Source of the DNA: Verticillium longisporum
Lineage: Eukaryota; Ascomycota; Sordariomycetes; Glomerellales; Plectosphaerellaceae
Assembly: GCA_019188255.1 (NCBI GenBank)
Contig: JAETXT010000009.1
Location: forward strand, 868,001-932,000
Length of the DNA stretch: 64,000 nt
Reading direction: 5' to 3'
The notes beneath the pieces are model-generated. The model was not told where the DNA came from. It searched no databases and worked only from the letters and a program-made list of their open reading frames with translations. A program made the position numbers and the translations under genes. Of the stretch, positions 19,953 to 35,030 are shown one piece after another. How positions within the stretch are numbered: position 1 is the first letter of the stretch; each line of letters starts with the position of its first letter.

Positions 19953-22726
19953 TATATAGAGTATAAAAGACGTTATATCGCTATAGTTAATTAGTATTAT
20001 TATTATATAGTAGATACTAAAAGGTATATTATAGAACCTTATTACGTATCTTATATTTAGGAAACTAGCTTTATTTCGAAATAATTCCTCTCCTTCCTCT
20101 TCTAATCTTTCATTATTATTAAGCGCTTTAAAGAGGTAGATTCCTACCTCTTTACGATTATCCTTCCTCGTAGGGTCGAATCTTAGCTAGGACGTACTAT
20201 ATAATTATTAGAAAATCGACGTTATGGTTAATTATATCGTAAACTTAATAGTGCGTAGGGCTAGTATTAAGTATAGGCTTTAATTAGCTCCTATATTATA
20301 CTCGAGGAGGCTACTTTATAGGCTCCTTATAAGGCTAATACCTTAGGCTATTAGCCTAAGGCTCGGTTAGTAAATTTAGTAGCTTAGTAAGCGAAAAGAG
20401 AAAGTAAAACTATTAATTATTTTATATAGATAAATAGATATTTTAGGATTAATTAGTAATTTTATAATATAAATATAAAGGGATCGAAATTCGAGGTCTT
20501 ATCTAGGGTTAATCGTTATTTATTAATAACGTATTCGTAGCTCCTATAATAATACTTTCGATCTACGATTACTATTTTAAGCGAGATAGAATAAGCTAGA
20601 CTTATACTTTGAAATCTTATCTATAAGATATAAACTATTACTACTACGATAACGGTAATAGGAAGCTAGTACGTAATTTTCTATATCCTTAATTTATTAC
20701 GTCTATATTTAAAGTTTTATTTATTTACTAAAACCCTAAATTTAAGCTAATAAGCTAGTAAGATACGCTTTCTAAATTAGACCGAAATATATAAGCTTCG
20801 CTTAAATCGGCTACCGATACTATTTATACTATTAATCTAGTAATTATAATTACGTATAGGTATCGAGTTATAGATTAACTTACTAGAAGTAAGGCGTATA
20901 ATAGTAATAATAATAATAATTAGCTATCGTAGCTCCGCTATATAGTATATTACTACGTTAGCCGTCTAAAGAGACTCTAAGGCGTTACGTCCTCTATAGT
21001 TTACGTCGCTACCTATTTATATGCTACCTCTATATTACCTATCTAGCTAATTCTATAAGTCCTTTCTAGGATCGTCTATACGAGTTATCGACTAAAGAGA
21101 TATCCGCTCCTCGATTTTCCTCTTATTACTTTAATATTATATTAATATTTCTAACTATATTAGCTATTGCTAATAAGAACCTTACTCGGTTTATTATTAA
21201 AGTCTCTTCTAGGGAAATAGCTATCCTAGTAGTAGACCCTCCTACCTTTTTAGCTCTTAATTACGCTCTAAACGATTACGATTTCTAGAAAAGTCGGACG
21301 CTATATACCCCCTCTACCCCCTCCCTCAATTGCCTAGCGTATATATTAGAGACCCTAGCCTAGCTAATATAGTAATATCTAGCTATAATAGCCTTAAGAG
21401 TAACGAGGACTAGCCTCTTATTAAAGATTAATATATCTAGGACCTTATAGTACTATTCGTCCGCTATTATACTGAGAAGACCCTTAGTATTTACCTTATT
21501 TATAAGTACTTCTAAATCCTAGAAAGTATTATTATAATAAGAATTAAATTTTAGGACCCCGATATACGCTAGGCTAAGATTATAGATATTAAGAAGCTAA
21601 AATAGTTATCGGTCTATAAGTATATCTTCGTTCTCGTTAATAGCGGCTTATATACCTATGAGTTTTAGGACGGGCCGCTTCCTAACCTTAGTAATATCGG
21701 GCACGGCTTCTTTACGGAGTTCTCTTATTATATTACGTCTAATAACCTTATTAGGCTAATTAGTCTTTAAGTTATCGGAGGTGCGCCCTATTATTATATT
21801 AGTATATTTAAGCTCGTCCTTAATTAAGGGACTATTATACTAGGTAATTCCGACTCGTATTACTAGCTAGATGTTCGAGTCGTTTAATAGAAAGCCCTAC
21901 GTTTATTAGAGTAATAAAATATATACGGAGATATCGAGTAGAAACTATAAAGTATTTAATTTAGGTAAACCTCTCCTTAAGTTAGAGAATATAGACGATA
22001 TTAAAGCTATCCTTATCGAGGCTAGTATTATATAGCTATAGCCTATATAGAAATTTCATCCTTTACTTATATTTAGTATCTATTCCGTTTAGCTATTCTT
22101 CGAGCCCCTTAAATTATATAGCTAGGTTTAATAGTAGTCTATCGAGTATTATTATATTATATCGTCTATTATTATCGTTCCTAATCGGTCTTAGTTTATT
22201 CGTAAGCTAGCTAATAAAGCCTTAAGATCGTAGTAGCCCTAAGACTATTATTGCTTTAATAGACCTAGTAGTATTATCCCTTAGTCCGCCGACCTCACCG
22301 CTTAAGGTCTCCTAGAATAAGCGCGCTAGATTATCGTAATCTTTATATCTACTCCTACCCTTTCTTAGGTCTAGCTTACTTATTAGATTCTATAATAAAT
22401 ATAGGTTAGTATTAAAGGGGCTAATTTTAGCCTTAGATTAATTAATAATACTAACTAAATAGTATAACTCCTCTTCTATAATAATATTATAATCCTTAAA
22501 ATCTTTATATAGAAGGATTATAAGAAGGGAGAAGATATTAGGTAATAATATTAATATAGCGTAGATAATCGAGTAAAGCTAGTCGGGTAATGCGATAAGT
22601 AGTATCTAAAGCTCTTTCTAGAAGATCTTAGCTATATAATTATAATTAGTTTAGCCGACCTCCTATAGCGCTTTCTAGGTAAGAGTAAAGAATCTATATT
22701 AGAAAAGATTAGTATAGCTTATAGTA
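19953..22726. other. RIP-saturated AT-rich island, part 1
   Basis: No open frame worth calling in 2.8 kb. CpA and TpG are almost absent and TpA dominates, while CpG remains common. That is the RIP signature and not simple methyl-CpG decay. The ancestral repeats can no longer be identified by eye. Ends in the TA target of transposon 2 (22725-22726). Confidence 0.8.
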
Positions 22727-24585
22727 ACGTAATCCACAAGCGAGTGGTTCACCCAAGCGAGTGGTTCACTTCGCCCGGGCCCACGACCTACACCTGAATT
22801 CTACAGATTCCACCTCCGCCCGCGATGGAGACTCTTTCAAAAGAAGGTCAATTATTCCTTGCTATCCAAGCTATGGACAATGACCCGAACCTAAGCGCCC
22901 GGAGTGCTGCGAGGATCTACACCGTCCCCTTAACGACGCTCCTCCGACGCCAGAAGGGCAAACCCTCCCGACGCGAAAGCCCGCCCAATTCTGCCAAATT
23001 AACAGTACTAGAAGAGAAAACTATTGTCGAATATATCCTTGACCTAGATGCGCGATCTTACCCTCCCCGGTTGGGTGAGGTCGGAGATATGGCGAATCGC
23101 CTGCTTGCCGACCGTGACGCGCCACGCGTCGGGAAGAACTGGGCCGCAAACTTCGTCAAACGGCAACCAGAGCTCCGGACGCGTTTCTTTCGCAAGTACG
23201 ACTACAAGAGGGCCCAATGCGAAGATCCGGACGCGATAAACGCGTGGTTCCGCCTCGTGCATAACATGATCGCCAAGTACGGCATCCAAGAGGCTGACAT
23301 GTACAACTTTGACGAGACCGGCTTCCAGATGGGCGTTATCGCCAACGGAATGGTCGTGACCAGTTCGGAAAGACGGTCCAATGTGAAGATGAGGCAGCCA
23401 GGCAACCGGGAATGGGTTACGGTGATCCAGGGCGTTGGCGCGTTGGGTTTCTCCGTCCCGCCGTTCATCGTGGTTTCGGGCAAGTACCACCTCTCGAGCT
23501 GGTACCAGGACGACGCGATTTCTCGCGACTGGAGAATCGCAACATCTCCAAACGGCTGGACGACGAATGATATTGGTCTGGAATGGATTCGGCATTTTGA
23601 CAGGCATACAAAGTCCCGTACTTCGGGCGGTTATCGCCTACTGATCCTGGATGGCCACGAAAGTCACCACTCGGTCGACTTCGAACTCTACTGCAAGGAG
23701 AACAACATCATCACACTCTGTATGCCTCCTCATTCGTCACATCTACTCCAGCCTCTCGATGTTGGGTGTTTTGGCCCACTAAAGAAAGCATACGGTCGGC
23801 AAATCGAGGATAGGATGAGGGCGGGTACAACGCACATCAGCAAAGAGGACTTCTTCCCGGCGTTTTCGGCTGCATTTCAGCAAGCAATGACAGAAAAAAC
23901 ATCCAGGGAGGCTTTCGAGGAGCGGGGCTTGTCCCCATAACCCGGAAACAGTCCTGTCAAAGCTGGATGTGAGGTTGAGGACGACGACGCCTCCGGGGAC
24001 GTCCCACGGGGAGCGTGATTCTTGGGTCTCTAAGACGCCCACTAACCTGCTCGAGGCAGGTTCCCAGACTGACTTCATCAAAGGGCGAATCTCACGCCAC
24101 CAGGGAAGCTCCCCAACGTCAATTTTAGATGCTGTTGACTATCTTGCGAAGGGGACGCGGGGTGTTATGCACCAGATCGCTCTTTTGAAGTCAGAGGTTA
24201 TGATCCTTCGAGAGGAAAATGCTACACTAAGCCGACGCCGGAGGGCCAAAAAGCTACGTCTCCGGGAAGGAGGAAGCATGGCTGTAGGCGAGGGACAGGA
24301 CAAGATTGCTCAGAAGGAAGTAGATATCCAGATAAAAGAGGAAACGCTGCAGAACCCGGGTCCCGCGTCGTGGTCCCAGCCGAAGAAACGATGCTGTAGC
24401 GTATGCGGGAAGACCGGCCACAACGCGAGAACTTGTCAGGTAGCTATCTCATCGTCTGCAAAAGACGAGGAGGAGTGATTTTAATTGATTTACGGCGTTT
24501 GGGTTGAGGTTTTCCTCGGAATGTTTGTCGGGTCGGGGTGAAGTGAACCACTCGCATGGGTGAACCACTCGCTTGTGGATTACGT
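22727..24585 (+). mobile_element. pogo/Fot1-type DNA transposon 2 (1,859 bp)
   Basis: Terminal inverted repeats of about 50 bp start ACGTAATCCACAAGCG at 22727 and mirror at 24585, with TA on both sides (22725-22726, 24586-24587). Each contains two copies of GCGAGTGGTTCAC; one mismatch is seen between the ends (CCAAGCG versus CCATGCG). Size, organisation and the ACGT terminus match transposon 1, but the inverted-repeat sequence differs, so this is a related but distinct family. Not RIPed. Confidence 0.95.
22825..24478 (+). pseudogene. pogo-type transposase, frameshifted
   Basis: The ATG at 22825 opens 371 codons colinear with the transposon 1 transposase: psq helix-turn-helix, CENP-B-type domain, and DDE_1 with Asp163, Asp276 and Asp312 at identical residue numbers. 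The frame is lost at an A6 run (23894-23899) and again at a C4 run (23933-23936); each looks like one missing base. Downstream, 23960-24478 encodes the rest of the tail: a coiled coil (ILREENATLSRRRRAKK) and a CCHC knuckle (CSVCGKTGHNARTC). Both lesions are at homopolymers, so base-calling error is a fair alternative to genuine decay. Confidence 0.85.
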
Positions 24586-27500
24586 TATAGATAATAAGCT
24601 ATAGTAGACTTTATAATATCCTATATTAGGTTTTTATAATAGGCTTTCCTCTTAGGTAAGTTTTCTAGAAATCTATAAAAGCGTTTAAAGTCTAGATAGC
24701 TTATCCCTTATATACGAGCTATAATATAGCCGAGTAGAAGCTCCCGCCTAGGTATTATATAGTCTTCGTTAAGCTATTATTTAAACGATACGTCTAGCGC
24801 TAAGGTATTAAAGACCTATTAGGTAAGAGCTACGGTCTTTACTTTAAGCCCGAGAATCTTAAAGCGAAACTAAACGATATAATTAAGGTTTAGTTTAGCG
24901 TATACTATATACGAGTAGGCTCCTTATACTACGATTAGAACGATTTAATTACTATTAACGAGCTCCTTAGCTAGTATATTATAACTTTCGCGGAGGATCG
25001 ATATCTTAGAGAAGAAGGTAGCGATTTCGTCCTCTATAATATATTATTAATTTTCTAAGCCTATAATAGTCTATTTTTATTATAAAAGTAGGCTTCTACG
25101 ATAGAAGTAGGTTATCTATCGTTTTAGATATTATTAGTAAACTTTATCTTAGCTAGGAAATAGCGCTAAACTAGAGTCGGTACCTAAGGTAGAGGGAGGT
25201 ATAGGGGTTTAGGTATTAATGCTATATAGTCCTGAAAATATAATACTAATAAAGAATAAAATAAATATATAGCTCTAGACTACCCCTAGAAGATTAAGAA
25301 TTACTCGTATATCTTACTTTCTTATAAGCTCTACGCTAAGCGATAATCTAGATCTAATTAGGAGTACTAAGTTTATAGTTATATACCTAATAGCCCTTTC
25401 GATATAGCGATAGCCCTAGGGTTTCCTACCTAGTAATTAGCTCTATTACTTTCTTTACGATACGCTAATTAGGGATCTAATATCTTAATAGTAAGCTTAT
25501 TATAACGAGGAAGGAGGCTAAGGTCCGTCTATTATTAGGTCTATAGCTTCGAAAGTTATAGTTATAAAGAATAACTTTAAGAGGGTAGCTATAATAGAAT
25601 TAGCTATAGCTAATACTTTAACGATAAAGGCTATTAGGATAAAGCACTAATTAACTTAGAGCTATGGATATCTTTAATTAATATTCTTATTTTATTAGTA
25701 ATATAGTATACTTAGTCTATAATAGGCGATAATCCTAGTTTATTATAGATAATATACTTAATCTATAGTAGAGGACGAATTCGGTCCTCGATAGCCGATA
25801 TATAGAATAGACCGTAGATATATTTAATTACTTAACTATGCTACTCGCTAATAATAAAGTACCTAGGCTCTCTTTCTTATAATAGGCGGCTCGTAAACTA
25901 CTACTACTCTAAGTAAGACTAAGAGTAGAAGGGCGGATATATTAGCTATCGTAAAGCCTAGTTAGCTAGTATATAAAAGGCTATCGCTATAGCTATACTC
26001 GAGATAAGTAATAAGTAATAGAACTATTCTAGCTAAGCTACGAGCTACTTATAGTTTAATTAATATTAAGCTCGAATTATATATATCTAGATTCCTTCTA
26101 TATATATACTTTATTAGTACGATCGAGGCTAAAATAGAAGCGTTTCTATATATATTAATTAATTAAAGTCCCTAGACGTAATACTAGGAGTATTGAAAGA
26201 TACGAGAACTATATATAGGGTAGCTATAGCTTATACTCGTCTTAGATCGATAATAGTAATACGAAGGTTAGATTATATTATAGAGGTTTTATATATCTAG
26301 CCTTATTTATAATAATCTCTAAGGTCGGTCTAGGAATATAGCTAGTCTCTATAATACTATTTTACCTTTATATCGAGTTAGCGAATAGTAGCCTTTTCGT
26401 AAGAGTTTATTAATTAGTAGGTAGTATTAATATAGGAATAGGTAATATAATAATATTATACTTCGTTAATTACTAAACCGTAAGCGAGATACTCGAAGAT
26501 TCTAGCGAGAATATATAACTATAAGAGGTTTCGAGCGTACTAAATGAACGACTAGATTACCCTAGTAGATAGGAAATCGCTATATTTATTGGATTTACGG
26601 TAATATTAGCGATGACTAGTAGTATATACTAGGTAGAGTTAGTAGAGCTTTATATACTTAATATATAAACTCTCGATTCTCTACGAACTATATTAAGGGT
26701 AGAGATTATAATAAAGTAGAATATCTAAGAAGCGTAGACTATTATAAGAGGCTTTAATATTAAAAGAGGGTAATAGTCTAATATTATAGTAGTAATAGAG
26801 GTATAGAGCGTAAATAATAATATTAAAGCCTTTATATTATCTAATACTAGAATAGAAGTCCTAGTCTAGGTCTTCGTATAGCTCCTAAGTCCTTATATAT
26901 ATCCTTTTACTAAGATTAGTTATATTATAAACGATAGTATCCTATAGTCTTCTCGAAACCTTACTCTATTCCTACTTTAATATTTTCGTATTAGCTATTA
27001 GGGTAGTTAAGTTAATTCTAAGCTTAACCTATAAATAGGCCTAAAAGTTTAGAATTTATAGAGATTAAACTATTTTTATCCGCTCTATTGCTACTCGCTT
27101 CCTAGAATATAGATCCTACGAGTCCCTTCTCTTTTAGGTAGGAGATCTTTTATTAAACGGAGCGTAATATATCGTATAAGATAAGCTCTCTTCTCTTAAT
27201 ATCGTATCTAAATAACGCTATAGCTACGTTATCGTATCCGGTAATAGCCCTAGGCCGAGGAAGATCCTTATAATCCTATATACCGTTTTCCTATAAGCCT
27301 TTACTTACCCTAGAGAACGGCTTACTTAATCTATCTATATTCTAGAAGGCTCGATTATATATAAGTATACTAAGAGCTATCTAAGAAGCGGGTACGCCTA
27401 CTTTAAAGTAACTTATAATAGCTTCGTCTATAGAGAAAGGCGTTATTGTTTTATTTATACTATTTAGGTAGAGGTTAGCCTAATAGGTAGCGTAGGAGTT

Positions 27501-30500
27501 CTATAAGCTAGAATAATCGTACTTTATTAGATAGAACGTATCTATAATATTAGTAATCGTTTTTAGGTCGAGCTTCTTATAGTATATAGGTCTAATAGGC
27601 GATATAATCGTTAAGAGGAAGTAATAGCCTAGGGCGTACTATAATATATATATATTAAGCTCTTATTATATTACTATTAATAGAAGAATAAAGTTCTCTA
27701 CCTCGTTTTCGTCTACTAGATACTCCTAGTCTATATTAATACTATTAAACCCCTAATCCTTTATTAAAGATATAGAGGATTAGGCGAATATTAATCGGCC
27801 GGTAAGCGTACTTACTATGATAGGGAAGTTAGTTAATAAGGTCTACCCGCTAATACTTAGTATAGTTTTTAGGTAGCGGTTAGACTTCTTTAAAAGAAAG
27901 AGCTACTTAATATACCTATATATATTCCTCCTACTTTCGATCTAGGCTACTTAGCGATTAGTATTATATTATAATACTATAGGTTAATATATAGTCTCTT
28001 AGATAATACTTCTCTAGGTTAGTATAGGTATTGATAGAATAGCTAAAGCTCTATTAATATAATTATTTTTTCTATAATATAGGCTATCGACTTATACCTC
28101 CCCTAATAGCTATATATCTAAGAAGGCGTATAGAATATACGAGAGTCTACTTATAGGGAGGTTCTAGGGGTAATAGTCTCGCTCGTATATCGCCTTAATA
28201 GTTATTAATACGAGGCGGTATACTAGCTAGTAACGTATCTAATAAACTAATTAGGAAAGTAGACTATATTCTAGTAATAGCTAATTAATTTAATTATTAT
28301 ATAAAGAATAGTAAGTATCGAAGAGGCCTTTATCTTATATACTAGGACGAGAAACTAGTAAGGTAATCGCTAGGTAGTATTACTAATAGTATTACTCTTT
28401 AGAGCGATACTACGTACTTAGTACGATATTACTTAGATAAAGGCACTATACTATATATAATATAGTACTACTTTATTTAAATTCCTAAGTCTTAGACCCG
28501 AATTTATATTTCGATTAAGTCTATTCTACGGATAGCTATAAATCTTTTTAAAAAATACTTTACTCTTAGCCTCCTTAGTACCTCTTAACGATAATAGTTA
28601 CGCTATAGATACTAGAATTACCTATATAGTATTATATTATTAGTATTTTAGTAGATTAATTATATAAACCGTGGAATAAGTATTATAGATACTATATTAG
28701 GAGGTCGAATTAACCTATATAACCCTACTCTCTTCGTATTCGTATATACGTCGTAACGCTACTATAGTATATATTAACTATATTCTAAATATAGACTTCC
28801 TAAAAGAGGTATATATATAATATATTATTACTAAATTTGTATAGTATTATTAGTAACCGATCCTCCTTTCTATTAGTATAGTATTAGAGATAGCTTCGTC
28901 TAGAGATTAATAGCCGGAAGCCCTAGTAAGCTTGGACGCTTATAAGGCTAGTAGGTCTAGGCCTTCGTTTAATATACCTAGGAGGTATCTTCTAGTTCTA
29001 TCTTACCTATATCTAGTATCTCGTATCGATAATAAATAGCCTTTACTTTAGCGTTAATATAGGTATAGTATTGCTTTTCTTATACGGAAGTCGCTTCGCT
29101 TAGGAGCTCTAGCCGTAAATCCGTTACTTTAGGGCTAGGTGCCCTTCTAGTGCTTATTATCTTAATAGGTTTACGGCTAATAGAGTCGCGGATTAGTAAG
29201 AGGCGTCGTAGTAGATATAGGGCTCCCCTAATAAGGCTCTTAATAATATCGTAATATAGTCGAGAGTATATAAATCGGTCTAGGGTATCCTCTATGCTTA
29301 AATTCCTTTTTCTAAACGACCTACGCTTATAGTATAAGAAGCACTTTATCCCCGTAACCTAGTTAGTCTTTATACTTTAATTACGTATATTATACTTAAG
29401 TTATACTCTAGTATACGATCGGCTATCGGACCGTGCTAGGGGGTATACTACCTAGCGCGGGATAGTAAACGTTTTTATAATAGTAGGTAGGGAAATAACC
29501 TAAATCCGGCCCTAGTATTTCCCTATTAAAGGTCTTAGTAAGGACCTAGGACGCTAACCTATATCTAGGGCGATAATCTATATATATCTCTAGCCCTATA
29601 TTAATTAGATTACTATATAGCTATAAGTACTCTATTATTATATATAGTATAATACTAGAGTATCTTAGAATAAAGCCCTATAATCCTATAATATAGCTAG
29701 GGCTTAGTAGCTATAAGAAAAACTACGATCTTATAGTCTCGAATCGGCTTCGTCTCGTTATAAGCTATCTACTATAATTAGATATATAGCGGCTAAGCCT
29801 AGTTTTATTAATTAGCAGTAGAGCTAAATCGATTACGCTTTATACTATATTCGGTATAAGGATCGTATAGCCTGCGACTAGGTTACTAAGATCGAATAAA
29901 GATCTATTTATATCTAGCTCTATAGACTAGCTTTTATAAGAGGCCTATATTATTAGCTAAAGGCTATCTATATAATAATTATACTAGGGTAATACCTATA
30001 ACCTATCTATAGGATACTAGAAGATAGGCTATTATTTAGACGGCCTAGTTAGGTATAGAGCGTTGCGTTACTAGTAAGCTATATTCTCGTCTCTTAGCCC
30101 CCTTTATCGACGTTTTCTATTTCTTCTATAATAACCTCGATAGCGGTCTAGAGGGCGTTACTCGCTACCTAGCAATATAGCTAGACTATACCCCCTAAGC
30201 CTAGAGCCCTATAAACGTATACCTAAAGATCGTAATCGTAAGCTCTACTATCCTTTATAGTATCTAAGGTAAAGCTAAGGTAAAGATAGACCTATTAGCG
30301 ATATTAGAGAAGGAGATAGGAAGAGAGATATCGAATTTATCTATTTATATTAGTTTCGTTACTATCCTACCCTATATTAGTATATCTACTATTACCCGCT
30401 ATAGGGCGTTAAAGGAGCGTATTATAAGAATCTCGGATAACGTATAATAGAGTAGGGTAGATATATAATATTTATTCTCGGCTACGTATATCGCTATATT

Positions 30501-33500
30501 ACTAGACGGTATTTACGATTACTTTATAAATACTTCCGATTTACTTTTCGACCTTATCTAAGAATCGAGACGCTATAGCCTAGTTCTAGAAAGCCTTAAA
30601 AGCTATATTATAGAATTTATTAGCTATAATATATTATAGATAGAGCTTATTACTTTTATAATACTTATTATCGGATCGAGCCTATTTCTAGACGCTTACC
30701 CGCTAGGCGTATATCGTATATAGCTCCGTAGGAATAAGGCTACGAAGTATTATAGCTAATTCTAATATAGTCTTTAATCCTATCGATATCTTTAAAGGGC
30801 TCTATAGTAATATACTTAATAGGGCGTTTTCTAATAAGTCTATACCTCTCAGTAAGGATAGTAGTATATATATACTAAGCGATAGGCTTATCTACCTTAT
30901 TAAAGCTTACTTCGTAGGATACTTTAGCGAACTCGCTTATTATCCAGGTTTAGCTTCGGATATCTATTTACGCTTACTCTAGAGATTTAAGTCCTACTAG
31001 CTCCGGATTCATAGTACTCGCCTCTACCTCTCCTACCTATTATATATACCTTAGTACGGCCTCTCCTACGGATACGTCTATTACGAGGCTTACGTATAGG
31101 ACTACGGTAAGCTATCTAATAACGATTTATAGATTACGCTATATATTTAATATTATCTCTATAATACCCTACTCTATAAAGAGGCTATTATCCGATAGTA
31201 TCTATTAATAGCTAGCGTAGGAGTATTTTGCCTCGATAATAGCGGGGTCCGAGGGATTATATCGCTAGAGATCTTAAAGCGTATCTACGAGGCTATTAAG
31301 CTTCTAATCCTATTAATTTAGTTTATTAAAATCTTTTTCGGTATTAGTTCTAGTAAATGCTTCCGTTAAATATATTAGTACCTAACTAATACGTTCTAAG
31401 TAGCTTTATTATAGCTAAGATATATCTTAATAGGTTATTAATAGACTAGGCTATTTAGCGGTTTAGTACCTTAGTAAAATAGGTCTTTTATTATCGCTAA
31501 AGCGTTAGGATTCCTTTCTTACCCTCGCTCCTAAGGCGATAGATTACCTATAGCCTCCGCTACTTTTTTCCCTTCCCTTAATTTACGTAGTTTATCGATA
31601 TTCTACTATATCTTTTTACGGATAGGCTCTATTCCCCTATAAATATAGAAGAGGCGCTTCGAGTAATATACTATATTAGGGGTTTATTAGACGTATCTTA
31701 TTCGAGCGCTATTAGTATATATATAGGCCTACCTATTACTATAATTAATAAAAAGCCGCTAGAGAGGATCTTTATTAATTATAATAGTATAAATAAAAGA
31801 CCTCGTAATTAAAGTAAACGCTCTAAGATATAGAATTCTCTCTATTAATAGATACTAGATTATATTATTCGATTAAAAGAAGGTCTCGGAAATATACCTT
31901 TATAGGAAGCGTAAGTCGTATATCCTAGGGTATTAAATTATACTATAACTAATATAATTACTAGGGGACGAGCTATATCTATTATGCTTAAGTATATCGA
32001 TAAGCTAACCTAGCCTCTTAAGCTTTTCGATCTAATTATTATAGCTTCTTTCCCTTAAAGTATATCTACGATATCGGCTCGTTCTAGGACGTAGGCCCCC
32101 TTATTAACCTAACCCTCTCCGCCCTATACGAGGTAGCTACTCTATTCCCTCTCCTAGAAGAGCTTAACTTTATCGTCTCTATAGGTATAGGCGAGAGCTA
32201 GCCGAGTAACGTAGTAGTAATAGAGGATTTATATAGCGTATTTAGTAATAGGGCCGTCCTATGATTTAGTAGACTTTTTTAGGAGAAAATAGGGGATAAG
32301 AAAGTAAAATAAATATTAAGGAAGAAATTACGCTATTATCGGTTAAACGTCTACTTTAATAGAGACGAGCTAATATTAGATAATATACTATATATAGTAG
32401 AGATAGGGGAAAGAGTATAAAAAGACCTATTATTAATAGAGCTAATAGCCTATTTACGTCGTTATATATTAATATCCCTATTCTATTTTAAGCTTAATAC
32501 CCTACTAGAACGTTATAGTAAGTAATTTATAGGTATTAGAATAATACTTTATATTATTCGGAAGAGCGAGTTAGGATTTTAAGATCTATTCCTTTAATTA
32601 TCTACTAACTCGGTATAGATCGTCGTAGATAGAAGCCCGTTATATACTATTAATAATTTAACGTATTTTAATAGAGGAAGGAATTTTCGAAAATTAATTA
32701 AAGTTAATAGCTATAATAGGCTTAAGATAGCCTTATAAGAAGGATTAATAGAACCCTATTATATTAGTCAATTATTATTTATTATCGATTAGCTAGTAAT
32801 TCTATAGGGTCTAGAAGTAATATTTAGGAGGAGGGCTTACTATAAATAGAAGAGCGCTTATATTAATATAAGCCCGAGGAAGCGGTACGTAGTAGTATAA
32901 GATACGGTATAGCGTATTATATAAGACGTAGTACGAGTTAAAGCTCCTATATTAGAGATAGCTTTTCCGTCTATATCTAGTTTCTTATATTAAAGCTCTT
33001 AGCTTATAGGTTATAAAGTATAGAGGCTAGGTAGACTATAATATATTTAGAACCTATAGACCATATTCTATACTAGTTATAAGTCTCCGGGCTCGAAAAG
33101 AATTACCTTAACCCGATCCTGAAAACTTAGTTTACCTTCTAGCTTCTCTTATAAATTACTCTTTATATATTTCGTAATATAATATACTTTAGGCGGAGGT
33201 AGCGGCGGAGGTAGTAGAGGTAGCGGAGGCGGTAATAGTAACGGAAGCGGTCTCGTCTAATCTTAAATAATCTATTAAAAACTTACTTTAATCTCTTTTA
33301 TCCTTATATAAAGGTTATTATTTCCTCGTCCCTTAGCGCTATTAGCGCGCCTTAGAGGTCGTTAATAATACTCTACCCTTAAACGTAGTTTCTCGTTATC
33401 CGTATTAAGAATTCTATTAGCCTCTAAAGTCCTATAAAGCTTCTATTATAGGAGCCGTAGTTCCTATTAATAGTCCTCGTATTTATAAGGCGGTCGCTCG

Positions 33501-35030
33501 TACTTACTTATTATATTATAAATATCGAGGATTATATAGGATATTTTATATAGTTTCTTTCTCGTTTCGTCGTAATTAGCTTCGTTTAGCTAGTTAGACT
33601 ATAATAGATAGACGTTTCTTCCGATTATAGTATTCTCCTAAGTAATTTATATATATTAGAGCTATTTATATTACTTTATATCGATCGTATTTAAGCTTAG
33701 TTCCGATTTATTATAAGAGGGCTTATTTAACGTAGACCTAGTAATATACTATAGCCGCCCTAATATACTATTAGGTCTATATAAGCTAGGTATAGCGCTA
33801 TCGTACTCTAGCTAGGGCTAAGTCTAGGGACTTACGAGGTAGGCATTATAGGGTCCTTAACGTATCCCTAAAAGGTAGAATAATACTAGCCTTTATATTT
33901 AATTTAGGGTCGCTTATAGTAGATAAGAGTATACGTTAATCGAAGGCTTAGTATACTCGATAGCGATTAAAGCGATTAAAACGATTAAGCGATTAAAGTA
34001 TATTAGTACTATAGTACGTATTCACTATTATATTAATAGTATCTTCGCGCTATAAGGTTCCGAGCTATAATCCTTATAGCGGGCCTTATATATTATATTC
34101 TTACTATATACGAGACGAGAACCTTTACCCTCCTATAGTTTAATAATAAAGAGATTATCCGCGGGCGTATTAACCTTATTATCTCCCTTAGGTGCGTATC
34201 TAAATACGTATACGGTATTATAGGCGGCCGTAATTTTACGCTCGATATTATTAATAATAGTATAGCTCTATCGATATATATAAACGTAAAAGCTATTAAC
34301 GATAAAAGCGCTTATTAGTTTCCTTAACTCTATTTCTATAATCTTATAATTAGTATATTTAAATTAATCGATATTACGTATATTAATATATATTATTTAT
34401 AAATTATTATATTTATTTCTACTCGGTTTCTTACCTTGCTACCCGAGGCCTAGATTAACGTATAGCGTAGTAGTTTCGAACCGATAGATAATAGAATTAC
34501 TATTTTCCCGTAGGGCCTATAAATAGTAAGCGGTAATACAGCGACCTAGATATTACTAGGTATATATAGGAAGCTTAACTTAAACCTTAACGATAGGGAG
34601 ATCTAGCTAGTATAATAGACCTGCCCCTACTAATAGAGTACTTTCGAGCCCTTATCGTAGCCTCTCGATTTAGATAGTACTATAGCTAGAGAAGTCGACC
34701 CGATAAACGCTAAGGCTAGTATTAGCTTCCTAAACGTAGACTATAATAGCTTTATATCCCCTTTATAAGCGGATATTTATATACTATATTATTACGACCC
34801 GAGTAAAGGGTTAGACGAGTATTAATCGAATATAGCGTTCCTTAGTATCTAAGGTACGAAATATAAGTATCCTAAAGGGTAGATCTACCTCCCCTATATG
34901 CTTATCGAGGTCTACTAGAATACGCCTATATTTAAGGACCGATAGTGCCCTAGTTAGGGGTCTTAGCTATTTATCCTATCTAATAGTAACGTAACGGGGT
35001 ATAGCTTATACGTAGACTTTCTAGCGGCGT
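24586..35030. other. RIP-saturated AT-rich island, part 2 (10.4 kb)
   Basis: No open frame of 60 codons exists in more than 10 kb. Whole lines contain no CA or TG dinucleotide while CG stays common, so practically every CpA has become TpA on both strands. Such a length must be old repeats, probably several transposons, that are now unrecognisable. A residual low-complexity tract at 33191-33250, with units of GGCGGAGGTAGC, would read as Gly-Gly-Gly-Ser. Composition recovers near 35,030. Confidence 0.85.
33191..33250 (+). repeat. degenerate 12-nt GGCGGAGGTAGC repeat
   Basis: GC-rich tandem-like units inside the AT-rich island. They contain no CpA to mutate, which explains their survival. Confidence 0.6.
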
